Origin: Saccharopolyspora soli
GTDB taxonomy: Bacteria > Actinomycetota > Actinomycetes > Mycobacteriales > Pseudonocardiaceae
Length of the DNA: 64,000 nucleotides
Direction of reading: 5' to 3'
NCBI RefSeq assembly: GCF_022678645.1
Contig: NZ_JALBWV010000030.1
Span: forward strand, 1 to 64,000
In this document: piece after piece, positions 35,616-44,555 of the stretch
Numbering within the stretch: position 1 is the stretch's first letter
Layout of the letters: every line of letters starts with the position of its first letter
The notes under the pieces: generated by a model
Database searches by the model: none
The model's input: only the letters and a program-made list of their open reading frames with translations
Told to the model about the DNA's origin: nothing
Program-made: the position numbers and the translations under genes

Positions 35616-35759
35616 TCGTCGTGATCCCTTCTCGGCGAACCCGGAGGGGCCGCCAAAATGTCCACGATGGACATCGATGGATGGGACACCGCCGCCTGCT
35701 AGTGCGACGGAGCTGGAAGCACCTGGCGGGACCTGTCCGCCAGGAGCGGAATCGGGCGC

Positions 35760-38357
35760 CTAGGCCCGGCCGGTGAAGGCGTAGAGGTTGCCGTCCCAAG
35801 CGCCCGCCAGAAGCGCGTTGCCGGAGATCGCCGGGCCGGAGGCCACTCGGGTGCCGATCTCGTAGCTGAACCGCTGAGCGCCCGTCGTGCGGTCGAGCCC
35901 GTACAGGTGGCCGTCGTTGGCGCCGACGTACACCGTGTTGCCGCTGACCGCAGGCGAGGAGGACACGCCACCGTGGTAGGGGCGTCCGGGCAGGCGGACG
36001 CTCCAGACCACTGTGCCGGTGCTGACGTCCAACGCCGTCACGCGGCCGTCCGGAAAGCCCATGTACAGGGTGTTTCCGGCGACGGCCGGGGCTGCCGACG
36101 TGGAGTCGCCGAAGCCCGAATCGGGGCTCTGGTAGGTCCACAACCGGGTGCCGGTCGTGGCGTCACGGGCGATCACGGCGTTGCCGTAGCCGATGAACAC
36201 CCGCCCACCGGCCGCGGCGGGCGCGGCGTCCTGCGAGCCGCCGTCGGGGTTGGTGTCCGATGTCCACAGCCGCGCTCCGGTGGCCGCGTCGTAGGCGATG
36301 ACCCGGTCGGTGAGCTGTTCGCCGACGTAGATCCGGCCGTCGGCGACGGCCGGGGTGCCGTCGCTCATCCGGTTGCCGGTCATCGGCGTTTCCCAGATCG
36401 CCGCACCGGTTTTCGGGTCCAGGGCGGTCAGCAGCCCGGTCGCGGCCTTGCCGTGTCGGGTCTGGTACGCCCAGTAGACCCGGCCGTCGGCGATCGACGG
36501 CGAGTAGTAGGAGACCGACCGGCGCTCCAGCGGCGGGTCGGGGCGCTCGGCCTCCCGCTTCCACTTGAGCTGACCGGTGGCGGTGTCGAGTGCGTAGAGG
36601 GTGCCCCGCACGGACGGGACGTACACCATGCCGTCGTGGACCGCTGGCGTGCCGTGCACCGAGGAGTCGGTCCCGAAGTGCCAAAGCGTGCGGCCGGTGC
36701 CCATTTCGACGGCGTCGATGCCGCTGTTGTCGATGCCGTTCTCGTCCCGGATGCCGATGTAGGCCACGCCGCCGACGACCACGGGCGAGCCGGTGGCGAT
36801 CGTGCCGGGCGTGCGGTGGGTCCAAGCCAGCGCGAGGTCGGGTTTCAGCTCGTCCGCGGCGACACCGGTGTGCGCGGCGTTGCCGTGGAACTGGGCCCAG
36901 TCCGCACCGGGGCGCACCGTCGGTGGTTCGGCATCGGTAACACGGAAGGTGGCCGACTTCGTCCACACCTCGTCGCGGTTGACGCTGGCCTCGACGTCGA
37001 CGGTGTGGGTACCGATCGAACGAGCCGCATCGGGGATCTTCGGGTCGAACCAGGTGAAATCGCCCGAGCGCCGCATTGGCTTCCACGCCGAACCGTCGAT
37101 GCGGTACCGAACCTCCCGCACTTCGTCGGACGTGTGATACGCGCTGACCTGCACCTCGCGCAAACCCTTCGCGGAAACCTGGCCGTCCGGTGCCGGACTC
37201 GTGATGGTGAGCGCGTGTTGCACGCCGTACATCCGGAACGGGTTGTCGAAGCCCGCGCCGCGCATGTGCACGAAGCGGAAACCCTTGGGGCTGTGGTCGA
37301 TGGTGTTGGCACCCGAGTTGGTCTGGATGTGCTTTGCACCCGGCAGCCAGTTCGGGTCGACGTCGTTGGAGTGCTCGTGGCCTACCAGGACCAGTTCGGC
37401 CCGGTACTGCTCGAACAGCGCCTTGTACCGGTCGTAGGTCGATGAGGACCCGAACGGAACGTTCATCGGCTGGTGGGTGAGCACGACCAGGTGCTTGCCG
37501 ACCGCGTTTTCCGCCAGATCTCGCGCCGCCCACGCGAACTGCTCGTCGAACGGTGCCGCGCCGTTGTTCTCCAGCACGATGAAGTGGCGGTCGCCGTGGT
37601 CGAACGAGTACCACTCGGGGCCGAGGTAACGCCGGTAGTTCTCGATCACCTCGGGATATGTCGTGCCGCCACCCCGGTAGTACTCGTGGTTCCCGACCGC
37701 TGGCCAGACCGGCACCGTCGATCTGGCGGTGGCGGCGCGGTAGTAGTCGTACTCGGCGTCCGTGGCATTGTTGGTGAGATCGCCGCTGATCTGCACGAAG
37801 GCCAGCCCCTGCGAGGTGGAGTTGATCTCCGCGATCTGGTTGGCCAGGTCGGCGTTTACGTGCGGATCAGCCACGTTGGCGAAGGTGAAGTTGCCGCTGT
37901 GCGACTGCGGGTCGGGCAGCAACGCGAAGTCGGCGCGCGCCTGCGCGCCATCGGTCAGTTGTCCCAACTGGCGGTAGAACTGCGGAGTTCTGTACTGGTC
38001 GGTCGGGACCGCGAACCCGGCGGGCTTGTTGATGAACACCAGGTCGCTGATCCGACGATCAGCGCCGATCTCGATGGTGTAGCGGCCTGCTTCGTCGGTC
38101 CTGGCGACCGAGGTGCCGTCGGACACGCTCACGTCGGCGATGCCCGGTTCGCCGCTGTCCTGCTCGCCGTTGTTGTTCTGGTCCTGGTAGACGACGCCCG
38201 CGACCGTCGCGGTGGATGCGGCCAGCGCCTTGGCAACCGCCGGTACCAGGGGGTTGATCAGCACGACGCCGGTCAGACCGGCCATCGTGATCGTCAGGGC
38301 GCGGCGTGCGGACGGGGATACCCGCCACGCGCCGAGCCTGTTCGCCGATTCCATCAT
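35760..38357 (-). CDS. Secreted calcineurin-like phosphoesterase fused to a PQQ-like beta-propeller (copy 2)
   Basis: The 865-residue protein has the same order as its downstream neighbour: export signal RRALTITMAGLTGVVLINPL, B-type domain VVYQDQNNNGEQDSGEPGIA, phosphoesterase motifs VADPHVN, ISGDLTNNA, AVGNHEY and LVGHEHSND, and a C-terminal PQQ-like propeller ending NLYAFTGRA. The two are clearly paralogs from tandem duplication. I chose ATG 38357, behind GGAAAGGAA; a second ATG follows at once. The gap of about 140 bases to copy 1 may hold a separate promoter. Confidence 0.88.
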   Translation of the reverse strand: MMESANRLGAWRVSPSARRALTITMAGLTGVVLINPLVPAVAKALAASTATVAGVVYQDQNNNGEQDSGEPGIADVSVSDGTSVARTDEAGRYTIEIGADRRISDLVFINKPAGFAVPTDQYRTPQFYRQLGQLTDGAQARADFALLPDPQSHSGNFTFANVADPHVNADLANQIAEINSTSQGLAFVQISGDLTNNATDAEYDYYRAATARSTVPVWPAVGNHEYYRGGGTTYPEVIENYRRYLGPEWYSFDHGDRHFIVLENNGAAPFDEQFAWAARDLAENAVGKHLVVLTHQPMNVPFGSSSTYDRYKALFEQYRAELVLVGHEHSNDVDPNWLPGAKHIQTNSGANTIDHSPKGFRFVHMRGAGFDNPFRMYGVQHALTITSPAPDGQVSAKGLREVQVSAYHTSDEVREVRYRIDGSAWKPMRRSGDFTWFDPKIPDAARSIGTHTVDVEASVNRDEVWTKSATFRVTDAEPPTVRPGADWAQFHGNAAHTGVAADELKPDLALAWTHRTPGTIATGSPVVVGGVAYIGIRDENGIDNSGIDAVEMGTGRTLWHFGTDSSVHGTPAVHDGMVYVPSVRGTLYALDTATGQLKWKREAERPDPPLERRSVSYYSPSIADGRVYWAYQTRHGKAATGLLTALDPKTGAAIWETPMTGNRMSDGTPAVADGRIYVGEQLTDRVIAYDAATGARLWTSDTNPDGGSQDAAPAAAGGRVFIGYGNAVIARDATTGTRLWTYQSPDSGFGDSTSAAPAVAGNTLYMGFPDGRVTALDVSTGTVVWSVRLPGRPYHGGVSSSPAVSGNTVYVGANDGHLYGLDRTTGAQRFSYEIGTRVASGPAISGNALLAGAWDGNLYAFTGRA

Positions 38358-38416
38358 CAGTGTTCCTTTCCCTCTTGCACGGGAAGGCACGTCCTCCCGA
38401 ACGGGAGCTGCGGGCG

Positions 38417-39562
38417 TCACGCCAGGAAGCGTTGGAAGAACCAGACGAGCCCGAAGGCACCGGCCACGGCAGCTGCCGCGGTGTGCCAGTAGGCGGACCA
38501 TTGGTACCGGCGGATGAACAGCAGTACCGGGAAGAGCACCACGACGATCAGCAACTGGCCGAGCTCGATACCGACGTTGAAGCTCAGCAGCGCGCCGAGC
38601 AGTCGACCGCTGAGCCCGTCGGTGAAGCTGAGCGCGCTGGCGAAACCGAGTCCGTGCAGCAGGCCGAAACCGAAGACCACGAAGGTCCGGTGCCGCGATT
38701 CACCACCGATGATGTTCTCCACCGCGACGTACACGATGGACAGTGCGATCAACGGCTCGACGATCGCGGAAGGCACCGCGACCCAGCCGAGCGCACCGAG
38801 GCCGAGCGTTACGCTGTGCGCGACCGTGAACGCGGACGCCAGTCGCACCACGCTGCGCCAGTCGCGGGCACCGAGCAGCAGGGTGACGAGGAACAGGATG
38901 TGGTCGATTCCGGCGAGGATGTGTTCGCCGCCCATGACCGCGAAGCGGGCCACCGCAGAGAAGAAACCGGTCTTGCCCGCCTCGAATTCGTGGTGGGCGG
39001 TGTCGAAGACGAACGTTCCGGTGCTGCCGCCGAGTTGGTAATCGGCGACGTTGATCTGGTCGTCGACCACTGCATCGGTTTCGGAGAAGACGCCGTAGCG
39101 CACGGTGAACGCGCCGGAAGGCGAGCCGGGGCAGGAGTAGACGAGCGAGCTGTGCGCGTAGCGCAGCCCTTGGCGGTCCTCAACTCCGGTGCCAACCAGC
39201 TCAGCCTCGCACTGGACCCCGTCCACCGACACCGTGACGCGCTCGGTCAGGTAGGACGCGAGCCGGTCGTGCTGGCGTTCGAGCAGCCGTTGCAGGCCCT
39301 CGGCTGCGTCCGGTGAACCGAGGCCCGCAGCGGCGGCCAGTAGGTCGTACTCCACGCTCAGCTCGTAACGCACCGTCGAGCCGTCCTGCCGGATCTGCGA
39401 AGTGCCTTCCGTGGACCGCACGTGCGCGGAGGCGAACGACCCGAGCATGGCGAGCAGCGCCGCCGTGAGCACAGCGACGGTCGCCCCCCAGCGCGCCCAC
39501 GTCGTTGCCGTTGCGGGCGAGATGCGCTGGTGCGCAAGTAGTTCCTCGGTCACGGGCGGCAA
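38417..39562 (-). CDS. HupE/UreJ-type membrane protein
   Basis: The 381-residue protein has an N-terminal signal region ending GSFASAHVRST, a beta-rich exported domain of about 150 residues, then six or seven helices carrying the HupE/UreJ motifs GGEHILAGIDHILFLVTLLL, FTVAHSVTLGLGAL and GFGLLHGLGFASAL with conserved His and Asp. Members are thought to transport nickel, cobalt or another metal, possibly supplying metalloenzymes. The gene is upstream of two secreted metallophosphoesterases on the same strand, 59 bases apart, so it may belong to their transcription unit. Confidence 0.82.
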   Translation of the reverse strand: MPPVTEELLAHQRISPATATTWARWGATVAVLTAALLAMLGSFASAHVRSTEGTSQIRQDGSTVRYELSVEYDLLAAAAGLGSPDAAEGLQRLLERQHDRLASYLTERVTVSVDGVQCEAELVGTGVEDRQGLRYAHSSLVYSCPGSPSGAFTVRYGVFSETDAVVDDQINVADYQLGGSTGTFVFDTAHHEFEAGKTGFFSAVARFAVMGGEHILAGIDHILFLVTLLLGARDWRSVVRLASAFTVAHSVTLGLGALGWVAVPSAIVEPLIALSIVYVAVENIIGGESRHRTFVVFGFGLLHGLGFASALSFTDGLSGRLLGALLSFNVGIELGQLLIVVVLFPVLLFIRRYQWSAYWHTAAAAVAGAFGLVWFFQRFLA

Positions 39563-39700
39563 TGCTTGGCTCGCAGGGCAACCAGTGCGCAGATTTCCGG
39601 TTTTGCTGAGATGAACAGTTCGCGCTGCTCACGGCTTTCGGCGCAAATGTCCGGTCAACTTCCGCGAAGTGCGTTGTTCCGCAACGACTTCCTGCGGGAT

Positions 39701-40810
39701 TCAGCCGGTTGGCAGCAAGGTGAAGTCGGCCCGGCCGGTGGTCGTGCCGTTGAGCTGGAGTTCTATCGCGTGCGCGCCGGGGTAGTAGCGCCGGGTGGTG
39801 ATCTCGCGGAAGGAGTGTTCTCGGGATATTTGTCGCTTTTCGCCTGGGGCGAGCGTTGTGGTGGTCAGCTTGAAGGTCTTGCCGCGTTGGGAGCCGTTCG
39901 CCTTCATGTGGTGGACGATGTAGTCGATCACGAGTGTTGCTGGCACGGCCGCGGTGTTGGTGATCGTCGCGGTGAAGGTGATGGTTCCGCCGAACGGGAT
40001 CTGCGCCGCGCTGAGGTTCGGTCCGACGACGTCGATGTTCGTGGGGCGGGTGAAGCCCAGCAGTTCGAGCGCTCCGGAGTGGCCTTTCTTGACGAGCGTG
40101 CGGAGCCCGTTCTTGACCAGGCGCGCGGTGTTGTCGTCCGGATCGGCCAGCCAGGCCGCCGCGGTCTCGACGACGAGTTCCGGCTGTTGCCTGCTCAGGT
40201 CGTTCAGGTGGTTGGCGACGGAGCGGCGGACGTACTCGCTCTCGTCGCGGTACAGGGCGTTGACGACGGGCAGCGTTGCCCTGGGGTTGGCCAGGATCGC
40301 GGGAACGCGTTTCGCCCAGGGCAGGAACGGGCGGGTGCCCTCGGATGCCAGTCGGCGGACGTGTTCGTCGGGCGAATCGGTCCAGGTTCGGACCGTGGCG
40401 AGGGCGCGGTCCAAATCGCGGTCCAGCAGCGGGCGGATGGCGAACTCGGAGGTGAGGCGGGAGGTGAGCGCGGCGAGCACGTCCATGGCGTCGTCGAAGG
40501 CGTCGCTGCCGCCGTCGTCGATCGCCTTCGCCGCGATCGCGCTGGTGACCGGCCAGATCAGCCACCCGCTGAAGGGCAGTTCTCCGTGCTGCGCGGCGCG
40601 GATGGTGCGGGCGAAGGTCGCGTAGTCGCCGGGCAGGTCCCGCAGGAGCGCGTCTCGGAGGAGGTCGCTGCGTTCGCGCAGCGACCGGGTTGCCAGCTCG
40701 CCGACAGCGCTGTCGAGCGCGGTGAGCGGTGTGCCGGGCACGATCGCGGCGATCGCGTTGATCAGCGCCTTGGCGGCGTCGTCACCGATGAGTTCGTCGG
40801 CGAAAGGCAT
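39701..40810 (-). CDS. DNA alkylation repair (AlkD/HEAT-like) protein with C-terminal beta domain
   Basis: Residues 1-230 are HEAT-like helical repeats resembling AlkD DNA glycosylase (LIWPVTSAIAAKAI, SEYVRRSVANHLNDLSRQQP, KNGLRTLVKKGHSGALELLG). About 130 further residues form an Ig-like/late-embryogenesis-like beta domain (GGTITFTATITNTAAVPATL), which AlkD itself lacks. The ATG 40810 follows AGGAGAACC. It would excise alkylated bases if the AlkD assignment is right; a scaffold role for the HEAT array cannot be excluded. Confidence 0.75.
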   Translation of the reverse strand: MPFADELIGDDAAKALINAIAAIVPGTPLTALDSAVGELATRSLRERSDLLRDALLRDLPGDYATFARTIRAAQHGELPFSGWLIWPVTSAIAAKAIDDGGSDAFDDAMDVLAALTSRLTSEFAIRPLLDRDLDRALATVRTWTDSPDEHVRRLASEGTRPFLPWAKRVPAILANPRATLPVVNALYRDESEYVRRSVANHLNDLSRQQPELVVETAAAWLADPDDNTARLVKNGLRTLVKKGHSGALELLGFTRPTNIDVVGPNLSAAQIPFGGTITFTATITNTAAVPATLVIDYIVHHMKANGSQRGKTFKLTTTTLAPGEKRQISREHSFREITTRRYYPGAHAIELQLNGTTTGRADFTLLPTG

Positions 40811-40921
40811 TGGTTCTCCTGGGCATTGCGTCGACATCCGGCTGGTGCCGCCCCAGTCTGACCGCCATGCCTGACAGATCCACGCTTACCTGTTGCTTTG
40901 TCGAACCGGTGCCATTTTGAG

Positions 40922-40962
40922 CCATGATGGGTTGTGTTGGTGCCAATGTGATGCCATCATGG
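40922..40962. promoter_or_regulatory. Inverted pair CCATGATGG / CCATCATGG
   Basis: The two 9-mers at 40922-40930 and 40954-40962 are reverse complements, with two GGTGCCA words beside them. They directly precede a truncated antitoxin-like reading frame and look like a self-regulatory operator of a lost toxin-antitoxin module. Confidence 0.4.
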
Positions 40963-40966
40963 TGTC

Positions 40967-41062
40967 ATGAATCTCGCGTCGTATGTCGGCAGTCGCCGCC
41001 AGGAGCTCGCGGTGGCCGCCGAGGTTGGCGGTGAGGATGCTCGGGCGCTTGGACACACGTAA
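40967..41062 (+). pseudogene. Truncated HicB-like antitoxin remnant
   Basis: The 31-codon frame MNLASYVGSRRQELAVAAEV followed by GGEDARALGHT matches the start of an actinobacterial HicB/Arc-type antitoxin family, then stops at TAA. Intact relatives run for about 75-80 residues. No toxin partner is present. It follows the paired operator-like repeats. Confidence 0.5.
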
Positions 41063-41238
41063 GTCGGGGATCCCGGAGTCGAGAATGCCTCCGAGGTTCC
41101 GCAACTCGCACCGCTACGCAAACCAACCAGCGCATTCCTAAAAACAACGGGATTTACCTGGCACGTCGGTGGATGTCGGCGTGGGGCTGGATCCTGCCCG
41201 GATTCGCGCTGGAAATCCCATCGGAAAGGGGAAATTCG

Positions 41239-42432
41239 ATGAACGCTCACGTCGATCGCTGGGAGAGCCACCCGCAGCATTTCTGGCTGCGCGGGCAAAA
41301 GCCGGAACAGCCGGTGCGATTCGACGAAGAACTCGGCGTGTGGAACGTCTACGGTCACCAGGAGGCGGTCGAGATCCTCAGCGACCCGAAGACCTTCTCC
41401 TCCAACGTCGGGCGGTTGCTGCCGATCGAGATCGACGAGTCCTTCGTCGAAGGCGACCTGACCCAGCTCGACCCGCCGGACCACCGCAAGCTGCGCAGGC
41501 TGGTCAGCCACGCGTTCACCCCGAAGATCGTGGCCGACCTGGAACCCCGGATCGCCGACCTCACGTACGAACTGCTCGACGCGGTGGCCGACCGGGAACG
41601 GTTCGAACTGGTTTCGGACCTCGCCTACCCGCTGCCGGTGATCGTCATCGCCGATCTGCTGGGCGTGCCCAGCAGCGACCGCGAGCTGTTCCGGAAATGG
41701 GCGGAGGAACAGCTCAGCGGTGGCCGCCAGCTCTCGGTGGTCGAGCCGGACGAGCAGCAGTGGGGCGAGCTCGACGCCAAGCTGCAGAGCTTCCAGCAGA
41801 TCGTCGACTACCTGCGCGAACACGCCGCCGAGCGCAGGCGGCGACCCCGGCAGGACCTGCTGACCCAGCTCGTGCAGGCCGAGGTCGACGGCGATCGGCT
41901 GACCGACAACGAGGTGGTCAACTTCGCCAACCTCCTGCTGGTCGCCGGGCACATCACCACCACCATGCTGCTGGGCAACACGGTGCTCTGCCTGGACGCC
42001 AACCCGGAGCAGGCGGCACGGGTGCGCGCGGATCGCGCGCTGCTGCCGAGTGCGATCGAGGAATCGCTGCGAATGCTGACTCCGTTCGCGCTCACCTACC
42101 GGGCCACGACCGCTGAAGCAGAGCTCGACGGTCACCGGGTGCCTGCGGACCAAATCCTTTCGGTGTGGCTGGGGGCGGCGAACCGGGACGGCCGCCAGTT
42201 CGCCGATCCGCACGTCTTCGACCCGACCCGCGACCCCAACCCGCACCTCGGATTCGGCCGCGGCATCCACTTCTGCCTGGGCGCGCCGCTGGCCCGGCTC
42301 GAAGGCCGCATCGCGTTGAACATCCTGCTGGACCGCTTTCCCCAGCTGCGCACCGATCCGGACAACGCGCCGACGTTCATGCCGGGCACCGACATGATCG
42401 GCGCCAGTTCGCTGCCGCTGCTCACCCGGTAA
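41239..42432 (+). CDS. Cytochrome P450, bacterial class I type
   Basis: The 397-residue soluble P450 has LLVAGHITTTMLL as the I-helix oxygen-activating motif, EESLRM as ExxR and FGRGIHFCLGAPLARLEG with the heme-ligating Cys. The overall pattern resembles CYP107-like macrolide or steroid hydroxylases. It starts at ATG 41239 behind GGGGAAA. No ferredoxin or biosynthetic neighbour is present, so its substrate is unknown and redox partners must come from elsewhere. Confidence 0.9.
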   Translation: MNAHVDRWESHPQHFWLRGQKPEQPVRFDEELGVWNVYGHQEAVEILSDPKTFSSNVGRLLPIEIDESFVEGDLTQLDPPDHRKLRRLVSHAFTPKIVADLEPRIADLTYELLDAVADRERFELVSDLAYPLPVIVIADLLGVPSSDRELFRKWAEEQLSGGRQLSVVEPDEQQWGELDAKLQSFQQIVDYLREHAAERRRRPRQDLLTQLVQAEVDGDRLTDNEVVNFANLLLVAGHITTTMLLGNTVLCLDANPEQAARVRADRALLPSAIEESLRMLTPFALTYRATTAEAELDGHRVPADQILSVWLGAANRDGRQFADPHVFDPTRDPNPHLGFGRGIHFCLGAPLARLEGRIALNILLDRFPQLRTDPDNAPTFMPGTDMIGASSLPLLTR

Positions 42433-42527
42433 CTCCTCCGGTCGCTACCGCTGGAAATTCCGCTGGTGTCCTCCAGTGTCGTGGCAAGATCCGCGTTGGC
42501 CGGATTTGCCGATGGCTGGGAGGAATC

Positions 42528-42965
42528 GTGGCGGCGTGGGAAGACCTGCTCGCTTTTGTCCGGTCCGAGTACCGGCTCGTCGAGGACGGTGACGTCGAGG
42601 ACGAGGAGATCGAGTACCGGATCATCGAGGACAGCGATGACGAGGTCCGGATCCTCGTGGAGTACGACGACGACCGCAGCCAGATCGTCATCATCTACCA
42701 CGAAAGGCTCGACGGTCGCGAAGACTGGGTGCAGGTCGTCTCGGTGTGCGGCCGCGTCGCCGACGTCGATCTGCGGCGGCTCCTGGAAGAGCTCGGACAG
42801 ACCTCGGTGGTGTGCGGCGCGGTGATCATGGGGGAGCACGTCGTGCTCCGCCACTCGTTGCCGTTGCTGAACCTGGACATCAACGAGTTCACCGATCCGC
42901 TGAACTTCGTCGCCGAAACCGCGGACCACCTGGAAGAACTCTTCTCCCGCGAAGACGACTACTGA
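42528..42965 (+). CDS. YbjN / type III chaperone-like domain protein
   Basis: A 145-residue acidic protein with alternating strands and helices (EIEYRIIEDSDDEVRILVEY, WVQVVSVCGRVADVDLRRLL, MGEHVVLRHSLPLLNLDINE), which resembles the actinobacterial YbjN/T3SS-chaperone-like family. GTG 42528 follows GGGAGGA. Family members are cytoplasmic with unclear roles. It ends close to a strong hairpin. Confidence 0.65.
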   Translation: MAAWEDLLAFVRSEYRLVEDGDVEDEEIEYRIIEDSDDEVRILVEYDDDRSQIVIIYHERLDGREDWVQVVSVCGRVADVDLRRLLEELGQTSVVCGAVIMGEHVVLRHSLPLLNLDINEFTDPLNFVAETADHLEELFSREDDY

Positions 42966-42970
42966 GTGGT

Positions 42971-43012
42971 CGTGAGTGGTGGTGGCCGCTCCAGCAGCCA
43001 CCACCACTCACG
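42971..43012. terminator. 16-bp perfect hairpin with CGTGAGTGGT core
   Basis: CGTGAGTGGTGGTGGC at 42971-42986 pairs perfectly with 42997-43012, loop ten bases. It lies six bases after the YbjN-like gene stop and shares its core with the palindrome at 16960. Confidence 0.75.
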
Positions 43013-43131
43013 AGGCTCAGGCGACCGGAGTCGGGACCGGCTCGGTCGGAGCGCGAGGGCGATCAGTGCTACGGGCATGCCCGTAACTCCTCAAGCGGTA
43101 GATGCGCGAGTAGATACAAGGCGCTAGCAGT

Positions 43132-43160
43132 TAGTTGCAGGCGTCGGATAAATAGTTGCA
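43132..43160. promoter_or_regulatory. Two TAGTTGCA boxes 21 bases apart, candidate MarR operator
   Basis: TAGTTGCA occurs at 43132-43139 and again at 43153-43160 within an imperfect 21-base direct repeat, and a TATGCAA lies at about 43174. The two-helical-turn spacing upstream of a MarR gene suggests autoregulation. A TATAGT at about 43186 could be a -10 element. Confidence 0.5.
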
Positions 43161-43227
43161 CGCGCTGGATACCTATGCAAGCTGCTATAGTTGAGAGCGG
43201 TACAGGTCACGTCAGGGGAGGTGCGCG

Positions 43228-43683
43228 GTGGGGATCGCTGACGACGCCGTCGAGATTCGGGCCCACGGCTGGCGCACGCTCGCGGCCCTGCACGGGACGC
43301 TCGACGTGGCACTGGAGAAGGCGCTGCAGGCGGAGCACGGGCTCTCGGTCGTCGAGTACACCGTCCTCGACGCGCTGAACAGGCAGGACGGCTGGCACAT
43401 GCGGATGCAGCAGCTCAGCCGGGCTACCGCGCTCAGCGGCAGCGCGACGACGCGGCTGGTCAGCCGACTGGAAGATCGCGAGCTGCTGGTGCGAATCCTG
43501 TGCAAGGAGGATCGCCGCGGCATCTACACCGAGCTGACCGACGCGGGACGAGCCCTGCTGGAGAAGGCCCGCCCGACCCACGACGAAGCGCTGGAGAAGG
43601 CGTTGGCCGAGGCCGAGCGGCTCCCGGAGCTGGCGCCGCTGGTCGAGGCGCTGCACGAGCTGCCACCGCATCCTGGCGGTTGA
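43228..43683 (+). CDS. MarR-family transcriptional regulator
   Basis: The 151-residue protein shows the MarR winged helix: LSVVEYTVLDALNRQDGWHM, LSRATALSGSATTRLVSRLE and the wing KEDRRGIYTELTDAGRALLE. The GTG start follows GGGGAGG. It ends four bases before the start of the PP2C-like gene and is probably in an operon with it. The ligand is unknown. Confidence 0.88.
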   Translation: MGIADDAVEIRAHGWRTLAALHGTLDVALEKALQAEHGLSVVEYTVLDALNRQDGWHMRMQQLSRATALSGSATTRLVSRLEDRELLVRILCKEDRRGIYTELTDAGRALLEKARPTHDEALEKALAEAERLPELAPLVEALHELPPHPGG

Positions 43684-43687
43684 CCGG

Positions 43688-44440
43688 GTGCAGGTGAGCT
43701 GCGCGACGATCGCCACTCCGGGCCGAGTGAACGAGGACTACGCGGTCACCGGACCGGACTGGGCATTCGTCCTGGACGGCGCCACCGCTGCGTCCGGTGT
43801 GGACAGTGGCTGCGTGCACGACGTGCGCTGGCTGGTGCGCCGACTGGGCGGCGAGCTCGCGCAGCGGCTGGCCGTGTCGGATGAAACGGCGCCGGATGTG
43901 CTTGCCGAAGCGATCCAGGCGACCGGCGCGGCGCATGCGGACACCTGCGACCTGCGGAATCCCTCCAGCCCGTCGACAACGGTGGCGCTGCTCCGGCTGC
44001 GCGGCGACGACCTGGAGTACCTGGTGCTGGCCGACAGCCCGATCGTGCTCGACGTGGCGGGCGAGATCAGACCGATCATCGACGACCGGCTGGAGCACCT
44101 GCCGAGTTACACCGTCGAGGCCGTGCGCGAACTCCGGAACCGGCCTGGCGGGTTCTGGGTCGCGAGCACGGAACCGGCGGCCGCCTACCAGTCCGTGCGC
44201 GATGTGGTTCCGGTCGGTGAGGTGCGCCGAGCGGCGCTGCTCAGCGACGGCGCATCGCGCTACGTCGAAAGGTTCGGACTGGCGGACTGGGCAGGGCTGA
44301 TGGACCTCGTCGACCAAGCTGGCCCAGCCGAGCTGCTGCGCCGCGTGCGCGCGGCGGAGCAGACGGAGACGCCCGAAGAACGCAGCCGACACCGAGGAAA
44401 ACCCCACGACGACGCAACAGCGCTGTTCGTCCGGTTCTAG
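43688..44440 (+). CDS. PP2C-family serine/threonine phosphatase-like protein
   Basis: The 250-residue protein keeps PP2C metal-binding landmarks: ATPGRVNEDYAV near residue 9, FVLDGAT near 27, ALLSDGASRY near 182 and KPHDDATALFVRF at the C-terminus. Such enzymes remove phosphate from Ser/Thr. It is single-domain with no membrane segment. It is encoded directly after the MarR gene, with which it is probably co-regulated. Confidence 0.78.
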   Translation: MQVSCATIATPGRVNEDYAVTGPDWAFVLDGATAASGVDSGCVHDVRWLVRRLGGELAQRLAVSDETAPDVLAEAIQATGAAHADTCDLRNPSSPSTTVALLRLRGDDLEYLVLADSPIVLDVAGEIRPIIDDRLEHLPSYTVEAVRELRNRPGGFWVASTEPAAAYQSVRDVVPVGEVRRAALLSDGASRYVERFGLADWAGLMDLVDQAGPAELLRRVRAAEQTETPEERSRHRGKPHDDATALFVRF

Positions 44441-44555
44441 GCCGCGACGCACTGCGCGGTTCTGCTCTGTTCGAGCGGAAAATCCGCTTGACCGGTTCCG
44501 TCGCGCCGGACACCCGGTACTGAATGGGGTGAGCCGGTGTGGGGAGGGACGTTCG

